Source of the DNA: Trifolium pratense
Taxonomy: Eukaryota > Streptophyta > Magnoliopsida > Fabales > Fabaceae
Assembly: GCF_020283565.1 (NCBI RefSeq)
Contig: NC_060061.1
Coordinates: forward strand, 39,717,362-39,781,361
Direction of reading: 5' to 3'
DNA length: 64,000 nt
Of this stretch, positions 46,154-55,926 are shown piece by piece (positions within the stretch are counted from its first letter, which is position 1; every line of letters starts with the position of its first letter). The notes under the pieces were generated by a model that made no database searches, was not told the DNA's origin, and worked only from the letters and a program-made list of their open reading frames with translations. Position numbers and translations under genes: made by a program.

Positions 46154-47520
46154 TGATGACCTATTCGCAAGTGTACGAATTGCCACATAGTAATAAAAAT
46201 GAGTTGTCGATCCACAGGGATTGCGCGACTAAATAAGTATAATAGTGTCTATAAACATCATGCAATAAGAAAACATAAATTGGGGATTTGTTGAGTCATT
46301 TGACGGTAAGAAAAACGTGCTAATTCGATAAGTGGAAAAGCGAGGTAGAATCATCGGAATCACCTAGTCTATAGCTTAATCTCATGCAATCTACCGTATC
46401 ATATGAATTCAATCAAGTGTTCACAACTGGATCAACAATATGACGAATCGCAATCTCTTGTCAAAATCCACCCTATTCGTTGTTGATACTCCTCCGATCT
46501 CTCGGATGTAAGCTACCTACAACGAATGATTTGAAAGCGCGTTGATCGTTCGCTACACTCTATGTTTCAATCTCTCGACCGGAAACACTCGAGTGCTTAA
46601 TGCAATTCAGTTCAGAAATTAAATCAATATTCTCATACGTGACTCAAATCAAAATCCATTATAACACTAATGAAGGATCATAAGGCATTAAGTACAGATT
46701 TGCATTAAGTAAACACTATACAAGAGTAAATTCATACAATATAGCAGATTACATTCAGATCAATCTACATCCTAAGTTATCCTAGATCCTACCTCCACAA
46801 GAAGTCTAGCTCCTCATGTTGCTTCGTTCGCCTCCTAGCTTCAACTTCATGGCTTGAGAATCCATGTTGTTGAGGTGCTTGAAGCTATCCTATGAAGTTC
46901 AGGATCCAACTGTGAATGCTCCAAAAATCAGAATGTAGATGAACAGTAGCAGAATTTCCAACCCCTGAACCAGAAAATGAGATTTCAATATATAGTAAAT
47001 GCAACCACGCCGCGCGCCAGATCTACCACGCCGCGCGTGGTTGCAATTTCTCTGCCCACGCCGCGTGTGTAACTGCCTCACGCGCGCGCGTGATGAGATC
47101 TGAAGGCTCTGGTCTTCAACTTTAGCTCTATTGCGCCGCGCGTGATGATTCCCACGCCCCTGGCGTAGTTTAAATTCTTCATCACGCCGCGTGTGGTCAT
47201 CCTTCACGCCGGGCGTAGTTAAACTTGTGAAAAACCCCTCTCTGGTTAGTGAACTACGCCGAGCGTGGTCAGGTCTCACGCCGGGCGTAATTCAAGCAAA
47301 AGTTGGCCTCTCTGGTGTAGACTACTACGCTGCGCGTGGCCCATCACGCCCCCAGCGTAGTGTAACTCTGTATTTTCCTGCACATTTTCCTGCTTTCTTA
47401 GAGAACAAGTAATCTTGCGTTTGAGTAGATTTCTCTTGAATTTATTGCTTAAAACCTACTAAAATGCATTTAATGTTGCTCAAATAGGCGTGGATTAAAG
47501 AGTGTGACGATCCGTCATCC
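46154..47520 (-). mobile_element. Solo LTR with a GC-rich palindrome array
   Basis: The insert starts tgatgacctattcgc after tccct (46149-46153) and ends ...gatccgtca plus tcc before tccct (47521-47525). Rejoining at tccct restores the MULE TIR. The extra tcc leaves the last 3 bp uncertain. It shares ccacaggga (46214-46222; 5387-5395) and a ccgat-tctcggat motif (46496-46509; 5671-5685) with the LTR at 5349-6633, so the two are related. A TATA-like ctatatattg lies on the minus strand at 46986-46995, just downstream of twelve palindromes (47005-47360). The frame at 46899-47279 (-) is this array. Confidence 0.8.
46986..47360 (-). promoter_or_regulatory. Palindrome doublets upstream of the LTR TATA
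   Basis: Twelve variants of cacgcc-n-gcgtg start at 47005, 47026, 47055, 47079, 47133, 47152, 47183, 47205, 47255, 47277, 47326 and 47345. They form six doublets with 19-24 bp between members. The TATA (46986-46995) follows about 10 bp after the last on the minus strand. A regulatory role is inferred from this layout. Confidence 0.55.
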
Positions 47521-47787
47521 TCCCTCATTGTGCAACTCGCTGTCAATCTGGTCCCTCACTGAAGAAAAACTAAAATATAGTCCCTCAATGATTTGGCAAA
47601 GGACGAAAATGACAGTAGATACCAAATTTTCCCAATTTAAATCCCTAAATCCCAAACCACATTGTTCCTTTTTCTTCTCTGTTGCTGCTGTTCTTCATCT
47701 TCTTCCATGTTTATTGTTTTTGTTCTTCAATTTGTTGTTGCCTTCCATTAATAGAGAGAATCGATCTACATGATGGGGGTGGTGTAA

Positions 47788-48102
47788 ATTCGTCACAACG
47801 TAGAACACACACCTTCTTCGCGAGCTGTGTTTCCTTCTTCCATTAAGATTTTTTATGGTTGTGGTCGAATTGCAGTTCAACATGTTGCTCAAACCCAGGC
47901 AAATATGGGTAGGGCATTCTTCACATGTGCAATTAACAAGGTAATTTTTACTTCTATTCTTCACATGTGTCATTTTTAATTCCTCATAATTCTAGGTTAA
48001 GGTGATTTGAGTTTATAAAATTGAGAACAAAAACAAACTTCATTGTAGGATGATTATGGTTGTTGTGGATACTTTGTATGGGTTGACAATTTGATTGAAT
48101 GA
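47788..48102 (+). pseudogene. GRF-type zinc-finger fragment inside the MULE
   Basis: Exon 1 (47788-47940) reads ...SSIKIFYGCGRIAVQHVAQ...NMGRAFFTCAINK. A clean GT-AG intron (47941-48048, 108 bp) follows. Exon 2 reads DDYGCCGYFVWVDNLIE then a stop (48100-48102). The spacing of the second Cys, GRxF..C and C-x-(Y/F)FVWVD fits GRF zinc fingers, which bind nucleic acid. The first cysteine is replaced (Y-G-C-G), and a TAA lies in frame just before exon 1. It is therefore a decayed fragment, captured or carried along by the MULE. Confidence 0.65.
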
Positions 48103-48399
48103 CATACAAATTCAAGTGATGAAGGAATTGAATCACTTGGTTTGCATCATGGAAGAGAGATTGGACGTCAACAAGCAATGGGTGGACAACTTTGGTCCCT
48201 CATTGCCAACTCAGCTCCTCAATGTGTGCCTAAAAACTGACACATCAGCTTTTTTGTTCAATTAACGGCCAAATGTAATGCCAAGGACTAAATTGACAAA
48301 TGGAGTGCACATTGAGGGATTATATTTTAGATTTTCCTTAGTGAGGGACCAGATAAACAACGAATTGCACAATGAGGGACAAAAATGCCCTATATAAAA

Positions 48400-49663
48400 A
48401 TAATTTGAAATAGTGGGGTAGATTGAAATTATGCAATAGAGGGCGCCAAATCAACCTTATAAAATTCCAGATGTTTTGGTGATCCTCCCACCCTTTCACT
48501 GTGCCGTTTTCAATTGTATGTTACATGGGAATGATGCTATACTATCATCAATTACATGTCCATCTGCCAATTCACTCCTTTCGATCAAATAAAACTACTA
48601 TTTCATGACTTTCTTCACAACATGCTTCATTCTCATACTAACTTGTCAGGGGCCAATCTGATTTATTGGAAGTTCAGGACGAATAGCAAAAATGGAATTT
48701 TCAAGTTTTAGTTTTATTATATGTCCTAATGCTAGAATGTACTTTGAATTTCAAGTCTTGGCTTTCATGATGATAAAACAAATTGGAAGTAGGAGAAATG
48801 GAACACATGTAAGAATTAATAGGTAGGATGAAGCTGTATTGTTTTGGGTAAAAGAGTTGAGAATTGCAGAACCAATATTGGATTAGTTTATCATGGAAAA
48901 CATATTTGTCCGAGAACAAAATCCTTCTAATAGTAATAGAATTTTCGTTTCCACAGTGGAACAAAAGACCTCACTCAACATGACCACCAAAACGACAATA
49001 TCATTATTTTCAGAGAATGAAAATCACAATCCAAGATTTCACTAACCATTTGTGTCACTTCAAATCATACGATTTTTTGCTTATAAGGAATTTGTAGTGT
49101 TTAGAAACATGAATTGGTTTCATTTTACCCAATTGAAGCTACACTTGACAGCATGGAATAATTAGATATTAACAAAAGTAACTTCTGGCCAATTATCATG
49201 ATGCAATTCTCAAACTACTCATTGCTACAAATATTCAGAAGCCATTTGCAGATTTATTGCACTCAAATAGCAGTTACAATCACAATGTTATTTACAAGAG
49301 TTAGATGATGTAAGTGAAATGAATAGTATTGCTGATCCACCGAAAGAATTTGAAATTCTTAAGCAGTCCCTATCGTTGGCACATGAACTACACTTGCAGT
49401 GGCAATGTAATTGATTGGACAACAATGGTTTGTTCTTTGAATTGTCTTTTGTAACATCTGAATTGGCCTTTTTACCAATCTTATAACCAATCTTATTTCA
49501 ATCTTCTAACCAAGGATATTCCAATCACTACGGTAGCATGTGAATTCTGAATTGGCTTTTAACATTGGTTACACCATTCTTATACAATAAAGATTCTTGC
49601 TGCATAAGTAAAATTTAACCATATTTTTCATGATCAATTTCCACATAGACTAACATAAAATAA
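48400..49663. other. Intergenic, nothing recognised
   Basis: No coding frame or transposon end could be supported. Confidence 0.45.
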
Positions 49664-49810
49664 AATGTAGGTCGTTACCAGGCCCTAAAATCAAATAAAA
49701 TATCAAAGAGCACGGACATGCAGACCTAAAGAAATCAATTTCCGTGCACATAACCATGCTGCCTTCATTCTAAAATCCAGAGCATCGGCTTATTGTGCAC
49801 AGATCAATTC
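49664..49810. repeat. Direct repeat unit, copy 1
   Basis: aatgtaggtcgttaccaggc ... cggcttattgtgcacagat, about 147 bp, recurs at 50619-50765 in the same direction. The longest identical blocks are tcaatttccgtgcacataac and atcggcttattgtgcacag. The minus strand can form a short stem, gcacgga/tccgtgc. There is no long frame in either copy, and no TG...CA ends or TSDs. Confidence 0.75.
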
Positions 49811-50500
49811 ATACATTAAATAGTAATCATAACTAAAACAACTATGATATTTGAAACATTAATTTAGGTTATGAGGAAAGTTGTATCTATCTTGTCACCG
49901 GAAAATCCTATATGAATATCCGGAGCTAAAGATAGAGAGCATGAATAAAATACTCATACACAAATCATTGATTTTGCCTAATGATAGATTCATTGAAATA
50001 CATAATCGATTATCAAAGAATTGCAATATTAGGCTGATGAATCAACAAAAGAAGAATTGAAATAACAAGGACTCAGAGAGTTGCTTAATGTGCTCAAAGA
50101 TGAATCAAGATTCATCTCATACAAGAGGTGTCAGAAATAAAGCATTATTCATCCTAGTCCTTCTTTAAACAAAAAAAAAAATAGTTTTGGCATATATATG
50201 AAACTGTAGGAACATCTAAAACGCAAAAGTCTAAGAAGACAAATGCAAAAAATTATCAATCCCAATTTCTTTTGGCAACGTACAGCACTGAAATCGCTAT
50301 AGAATAAGCAAAACAGAGACTCTAAATTGTTGCCTTTTTCATATATATAACAGAAAAAACACAAATAATGAAATTAAGCATAAAAATTTATTAAGAAGCC
50401 TCAGATTCAAGAATTGGTTTATCGATCAGAGAACTCTAAAAGAGAATCTCAGATGGTACGGACAAATATTCATACATCACAGGCAAATGAGATGCAGTCT

Positions 50501-50584
50501 ATGTTTGGTATCAGAGCGAATATACCAGAACCACCGTAACAGTCACCACCGTGATTCTGGCATATCCGCTCTGGTACCAAACAT
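50501..50584. repeat. 84-bp palindromic element
   Basis: Arm atgtttggtatcagagcg (50501) is inverted as cgctctggtaccaaacat (50567-50584), and pairing continues through atataccagaaccacc against gtgattctggcatat. Nearly the whole segment folds into one hairpin. Most mismatches are transitions. It is probably a tiny foldback MITE. Confidence 0.8.
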
Positions 50585-50618
50585 TCATAAAAAAATATAT
50601 AAAAAATTATGGAAAAAA

Positions 50619-50765
50619 ATGTAGGTCGTTACCAGGCCCTCAAATCAAGTCAAAGATCATAGAGAGCAGACATGCGGACCTAAGAAATCAATTTCCGTGC
50701 ACATAACCATGATTCCTTCATTTATAAATCCAGGCCATCGGCTTATTGTGCACAGATTAATCAAT
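50619..50765. repeat. Direct repeat unit, copy 2
   Basis: Second copy of 49664-49810. It lies downstream of a minus-strand TATA-like ttataaatacc (50933-50943) and a leader-like stretch, which hints at transcription on the minus strand, but no protein frame survives. Confidence 0.7.
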
Positions 50766-51419
50766 AATTTCTAAAACCCTAAATTATATATAAGCATAAT
50801 CATAATAATGAGATAAACATAAACAATCTTATATGAAACTAAGAATGATTCATATGTGAGGATGTGATGTGAGCAAAAAATGCTGCAGTTAGGAATGAGA
50901 TGGTGTTTGGTGATGAGACAGTATGTGGTATTTATAAGAGGGCTGAGAGGATATTAGGGTTTTGCCGATTATTAGGGTGTTTGAATTGAATGGGTCACAA
51001 CTCACTAGTTAACTATTTGGGCTTTTTTTGTTTGGTACCTAATTTGGCCCATTGTAAAATAAAATGTTACTTGCACCCGATTTAGTCTTGTCTACACTTA
51101 GACTTTGTTAGTTGATAACTAATAGCTGGTTACTTATAGTTATAGCTGAAAAACTACTTAATTAAAGTTAAAGTGATAAATTTAGTTATTGTAGATACAA
51201 AATTACTTAAAAGTACATAATTATATTTTACAAAAACCTATTTACTTGATTGATTGGGTAGTTAAAATTTGAGTGAGTAGTTATATAATTATAAAAATGA
51301 AAGAAAATATAAACTATAACCTACAAGCTCAAACGATATTATAAAAATTATATTTGAGTCATTTTTAACTAAAATCAATTTTGCATAAACAATTCATTCA
51401 GAAATAAATTGTGTTATCA

Positions 51420-51900
51420 CAAAACCAAACATGCAATTATAAAAGTAATCAAAACTAGTAACTATTTATTGCAAAATAATTATTATTTATTAAAAAATTA
51501 TACATTTAATATAAAAATGCACAAGTTCCAATATAAACTTACTACTCCCTCCGATCCTTATTATAAGGAACACTTTGGAGAAAAAATTTGGTCATTTTTA
51601 TAAGAAACCTTGACCAATTTTCAAATGTTTTAAATGTTCAACTTCACTTGTGCCCTTATTTATTATGAGAGAGAATTTTAAAATAAGTAAGTTAGTTGAA
51701 ATAAGAGTAATTAAATAAGGGTATATATGGAATAAATTTAAATTTATAAGAGTATTAAACGAAATAACTATGTTAATTGTGCTTTCTTGGTCTGTGTGAT
51801 TTTTTCAAAGTGTTCTTTATAAAAAAGACCGGAGGGAGTATTTTGAATTTATTAACGTGTGCAAATTTGCACATGATAGATAAACCCTTATAAAAATACA
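51420..51900 (+). pseudogene. Third fragment of the F-box gene intron region
   Basis: Sequence ttatttattaaaaaattatacatttaatat, then ccaatataaacttac, then ttttgaatttattaacgtgtgcaaatttgca, matches 7510-7610 and 8622-8720. The fragment is cut by the Stowaway MITE at 51545-51838. No exon is retained. Confidence 0.75.
51545..51838. mobile_element. Stowaway (Tc1/mariner) MITE
   Basis: The ends ctccctccgatcctta and gaccggagggag are inverted and the TSD is TA (51543-51544 and 51839-51840). The related F-box copies (near 7581 and 8693) show the empty site cttactattttgaa. 294 bp. Confidence 0.92.
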
Positions 51901-52867
51901 TGGACAAATAGAGTCATTTTTATAACCCTTAGCAAATATTCAATGAAGTGATTAATACCACATACGTCCAAACTGTTTTAGTCCATAGAGGGACTTGGCC
52001 TTGTTTGATAGGAGAGAAAAAGAGAAATAAAAACACGAAAATCAATGCATGTACTTGGACTAATGTAATCCAAAAATAAAAACACGGAAACCAATGAATG
52101 TACTTGCATTGATTTCTGTGTTTTTATTTCCCTTTTTCTCTCATACCAAACATACCCATTCAATTTGATGGAGTAGTCTTTTCGAGACTCTAAATTATTG
52201 GAATTAGGGAAATTAAACCCTTTTGAAAGTTTCATGTAAATGTCACTATCAAGTGAGCAATAAGAAACTAAAGACTCGTAATAATTAATGTAATAATGTC
52301 TTAGATACAAATGAAAGCTCTCACAACATAGTATTATACATTACAATTACAAACAACTCAATTTTCTCGAATAATAAAACAAAGTAGGTATATAAAAACA
52401 ATAATTAAAAACAACAATTTTTTTTATTGAAGAGGGCAAGTGCCAAAAGAGGAGCAAGAAAGAAGCAATTAATGTCACCCACTTGGAGAAATTTGAATCT
52501 CCATCCACGTATTGATAGCCATCACCTGCAGTTACCAACAAATTATCAGTATAAAACACAATCATAGCATCGATTAGACAGTTTAAATGTTTATTTAAAT
52601 GTCTAATTTTAATTACTTCACTTGTAAATTTTATTTAAATGTCTAATTTTAATCGGTTGTTGAGTAAACTATTCATAATGCAAAAACATTTAAAATTACA
52701 CAATATTGCATTTTGATGACTAAACAGTAAATATTACTAAAATTCTTACAGGGGAATAGGGGATTAGGAAAAAAATACTTTAGTTTACCAAAAAAAAATA
52801 TTACAGAAATAAAAGCATACCTTATTTTCTTTTTCCTTCTCAATATTTCTAGCTCCTTAATCTAATA
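51901..52867. other. Intergenic downstream of the NLR
   Basis: The segment 52000-52110 repeats aaaaacacgaaaatcaatgcatgtacttg twice in imperfect form (one direct, one partly inverted at 52095-52135). The rest is AT-rich without a supported gene. Confidence 0.45.
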
Positions 52868-52991
52868 CTTTCTCCGGACACAAATATAAACAAAAATGCA
52901 CTTTTTAGATTTATTAAATAATAGATGTATCTGGACTATATTATTCAAATAATCTAAAAAGTGTGTTGTTTAGATTTATGTCCGGAGGGAG
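52868..52991. mobile_element. Stowaway MITE forming the NLR 3' end
   Basis: The TSD is TA (52866-52867 and 52992-52993). The ends ctttctccggacacaaatata and gtccggagggag are inverted. 124 bp. Its right half encodes, on the minus strand, the last residues and the stop of the NLR reading frame. Confidence 0.88.
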
Positions 52992-55823
52992 TAATTCTTT
53001 CAAGAGCACATGCTTGAAGATCGAATGCTCTTTTCTTTCTTCTAAAGCAATACTTTCCTCAAATTCCTCATTGGGATATGAATAACTTAGAACTTCAAGC
53101 TTGGATAAGTGTTGAATGCCAGTTGGTAATGACATTAGTTTGGGGATGTAGTATAATTGGAGCTCTTTTAGTGAACCCAACGCACCTTCGTCAATAAGTA
53201 TGTACCTCAAGGCAAGGAAAAAAACAATATGTAGCTCCTTCAAATTCTTAAACGATCCATCTTGAAAATGTAACCTTTCAACAACTCCAATTTGATCATA
53301 ATGGTAGGAGATACTGAGGGACAGCAAGCTTGGCATACTTTTGAGTAATTTCATTGCATCATCCATTTGCATGGAATCCACAAGTTGCACTCTTAGCTCA
53401 ATAAGATTTTGAAGTTTTGAAATCCACTCAGGAAACTTCTTTGACATCCGACCATCAAGTTTAACTATGCTAAGCATCGGTTGGGGTGAATTCAAATCCA
53501 AATCAATGAATGTATCTTCGTTGATTTTCGTAATATGCAACATCTCCAATTGTTGCATCTCATTGATTGAGGAAGATATGACACTCATATGTTCCTCCTT
53601 AACATTGAGCAAGACCAATCCTCTTAGTTGTTTTAGCTTTCCCAACTCTTGGATTAGCTCTACTACTTCGTTATCCCTTTCAGCTCTAAACGGGCTAAAA
53701 TAAACTTTAGGCAGCGTTTGTAGCGATGTCATACCTCCAATACCATCCTTCAATGGAATTAAATCCAGTTGGTCGCCTATAAAATGGCGTAGCTTTCTAA
53801 GCATGCAAATCTCCTTCGGCATAGGTTCATAGTAATATGTATCTGCTAAATCCAAGGTCTCTAAGTTCCCCATCATGCCAATGGATTCTGGAAGTGGAAA
53901 ATACATGTCATTACCCCTTCCATTTCTGAATCTAAAATACTTCAAGTGGCTCAAACATTGCAAGTCTTCAGGAACATCATGCAATCGATCATCATCTATA
54001 TTAAGCATCTTCAACCGCCTGTATTTTGTAGGGATTCTCCTTACAAAGGATAGAGATATTTTTTTTGGTTTGTAAACAATCAGTGATCGAACCTGTGAGT
54101 TTTCAATACTTTCCATTAAATTATCAGAACTGTCTGCTATCGATAGGCGCCGAGCCATTCCAGTCAAAGATGATTGTTTGTCCTCACTAATATTCTTGCA
54201 AAAACTTAAATCCTCACATTTTTTAAGGATCATTGCATGCACTAGATCATGAACACGACAACTTTTTGCTCTTCCATCAATAGTGATTGAAACTACTTGC
54301 ACCAAACTTCTATGGATCAACATTGTTAAATATCCTTCAGCAACCTCTTCCAACGTCCTTCCTCTATCTTCTTTCACGAACCCTTCAGCTATCCATTGTA
54401 GAGTCAACATCTTTGAAGGAACTATACAGTCTTCTGGATATAATCCAAAATACAAGAAACATGACTTGATGTTGTAAGGCAAATCATGGTAACTAAGAGC
54501 TAACAATTTGTTTATCTTGGAATCTTTGTTTAACTCTAAATTCATATTTTCACTAAACTTGTACCAGTCAACATATGATCTATTTTTGCATGATAAAAGA
54601 CCACCAGTGACTACAATTGCTAGTGGTAATCCATCACATTTTTTAACAATTTTAGACGATATAGCAACAAGATTTTCCGGACAACGTCCGATCAAGTCAT
54701 GAAATGCCTTCTTATTGAACAATTTCAAAGAGTGTTCATCATTTAAACCTTTGAGTTCAAGAATTTCAACAAAACAAGATTCCCTACAAGAAGTGGCAAC
54801 ATCCATGGTCCTAGTGGTGATTAGTATCCTACAACCCTTTTTGTTATCAATCATAGCAAGTTTAATATCACCCCAAAAATTTAAGCTCCATACATCGTCA
54901 AACACGACAACGTACCTTTTTTGCTGCAAGTAGTTTCTCACCTTTTCAACTAATGGTCGTCGATTCATTTCATGAATTTTCATTTCATGAATGATCTCAG
55001 GATGGACATTTTGTTGTTTGCAAAGCTCCTTTAACATGTATCTCAGCAACTCTTCTATATCATATGATTGTGACACCGTGATCCATACACGAAATTCAAA
55101 GTGTCCCATGACTTCTTTGCTGTCAAAAACTTTTTTAGCAAGAGTGGTTTTTCCTTGCCCTCCCATTGCTACCACGGAGACGGCTGTGAGCTCTTTTCTT
55201 CCCTTCACCATGTAATCAATCAATATGCCTCTTGGCTTTTCAAAGCCAACAACATCAGCTTCATCTAAGTAAAAAGGATCATCTCGAAGGTTCTGCAATG
55301 ATGTTGCATCATTCAGGTTTGAAACAAAACTGCTTGATCCTTCATGATCCGTTTCAAAACATGTTTCTTTCATTTCATTAATTTGGGATTTAATGCTATG
55401 AATATCATGGGCTATTTGGAGACGGAGAAACTTAGTTTTGACATAGTCAGAAGCACCAGCAGCACATCCAGGATCTGGAAATTGTTGCTCCTCGCGGATT
55501 ATATATTCATCAATGATATCTTGTATGCGAAAAGATGCTTCTATCAGCTGCTTGATCTTTTCTCTAGTTCCAATTCCATCATCACTTGGATGGTCTCCTT
55601 CGGCATCAGCCATTTTATCTGCCTGATGGATGAATTCTTCGATGGTTTCAAGTTCATGTTTCATTTGTGCAATTTCGTCATTTGGGATACCCCTAATCAT
55701 GTTGACTCCTTCCTTTAGGATTGGAAGCAAATGATCAAGGGCTAGTGGAAACAAATGTTTACGGGCTAGTGGAAGCAAGTTTTCACGAGCACAGGAAAAG
55801 ACACTTGCACAAGGATCACACAT
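52941..55823 (-). CDS. CC-NBS-LRR disease-resistance protein (RPM1-like)
   Basis: A 960-residue single-exon intracellular immune receptor. The CC domain spans about 1-180 with a variant of the EDVID-type motif (RIQDIIDEY, about 99-107). The NB-ARC domain has P-loop GGQGKTTLA (221-229), FRVWITVSQSY, kinase-2 VVVFDDVW (305-312), ILITTRTMDVA, CDGLPLAI (396-403), CFLYFGLYPEDC and VHDLVH (MHD position, about 524). LRRs run from about 560 to 940. Near the N-terminus, LLPLARKHLFPLALDHLLPIL reflects a short internal DNA repeat. Family members sense effectors and trigger defence and cell death. All nucleotide-binding motifs look intact. The last 16 residues and stop come from a Stowaway MITE. A TATA-like box at 55916-55926 supports ATG 55823. 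Confidence 0.95.
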   Translation of the reverse strand: MCDPCASVFSCARENLLPLARKHLFPLALDHLLPILKEGVNMIRGIPNDEIAQMKHELETIEEFIHQADKMADAEGDHPSDDGIGTREKIKQLIEASFRIQDIIDEYIIREEQQFPDPGCAAGASDYVKTKFLRLQIAHDIHSIKSQINEMKETCFETDHEGSSSFVSNLNDATSLQNLRDDPFYLDEADVVGFEKPRGILIDYMVKGRKELTAVSVVAMGGQGKTTLAKKVFDSKEVMGHFEFRVWITVSQSYDIEELLRYMLKELCKQQNVHPEIIHEMKIHEMNRRPLVEKVRNYLQQKRYVVVFDDVWSLNFWGDIKLAMIDNKKGCRILITTRTMDVATSCRESCFVEILELKGLNDEHSLKLFNKKAFHDLIGRCPENLVAISSKIVKKCDGLPLAIVVTGGLLSCKNRSYVDWYKFSENMNLELNKDSKINKLLALSYHDLPYNIKSCFLYFGLYPEDCIVPSKMLTLQWIAEGFVKEDRGRTLEEVAEGYLTMLIHRSLVQVVSITIDGRAKSCRVHDLVHAMILKKCEDLSFCKNISEDKQSSLTGMARRLSIADSSDNLMESIENSQVRSLIVYKPKKISLSFVRRIPTKYRRLKMLNIDDDRLHDVPEDLQCLSHLKYFRFRNGRGNDMYFPLPESIGMMGNLETLDLADTYYYEPMPKEICMLRKLRHFIGDQLDLIPLKDGIGGMTSLQTLPKVYFSPFRAERDNEVVELIQELGKLKQLRGLVLLNVKEEHMSVISSSINEMQQLEMLHITKINEDTFIDLDLNSPQPMLSIVKLDGRMSKKFPEWISKLQNLIELRVQLVDSMQMDDAMKLLKSMPSLLSLSISYHYDQIGVVERLHFQDGSFKNLKELHIVFFLALRYILIDEGALGSLKELQLYYIPKLMSLPTGIQHLSKLEVLSYSYPNEEFEESIALEERKEHSIFKHVLLKELLPPDINLNNTLFRLFE

Positions 55824-55915
55824 TTTGTTGTATGTATCTTTGATTTCAATTTGCTAATATTTGTGAGTGAGATGATTGATGAGAAAAAAGCTGTTAGTCC
55901 TTGTGAGTCCGTCAT

Positions 55916-55926
55916 AATATATAAAG
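55916..55926 (-). promoter_or_regulatory. TATA box of the NLR gene
   Basis: The minus strand reads ctttatatatt about 95 bp upstream of the ATG. Confidence 0.55.

Larger units (their letters stand above)
46130..48390. mobile_element. MULE carrying a GRF zinc-finger gene fragment, split by a solo LTR
   Basis: The 9-bp TSD tatataaaa lies at 46121-46129 and 48391-48399. The TIRs contain ctggtccctcact and tagtccctcaatg on the left (47521-47620) and their inverses on the right (48180-48390). The left TIR is cut by the LTR at 46154-47520. The core holds an intron-containing coding remnant at 47788-48102. No transposase is seen, so this fits a Pack-MULE. Confidence 0.85.

Noticed and set aside
46899..47279. 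126-residue Arg-rich minus-strand frame
   Set aside because: It is the GC-rich palindrome array of the second LTR read as codons.
47005..47360. Possible CRISPR-like array
   Set aside because: The repeats are short, variable dyads with uneven spacing inside a plant LTR; there are no conserved repeat-spacer units.
52347..52565. Downstream extra exon of the NLR (hydrophobic tail WVTLIASFLLLFW)
   Set aside because: An AG precedes it, but no matching donor was found at the NLR end and the frame is short; chance cannot be excluded.
53467..55718. Several plus-strand frames of 60-124 residues
   Set aside because: They are shadows antisense to the NLR coding sequence.
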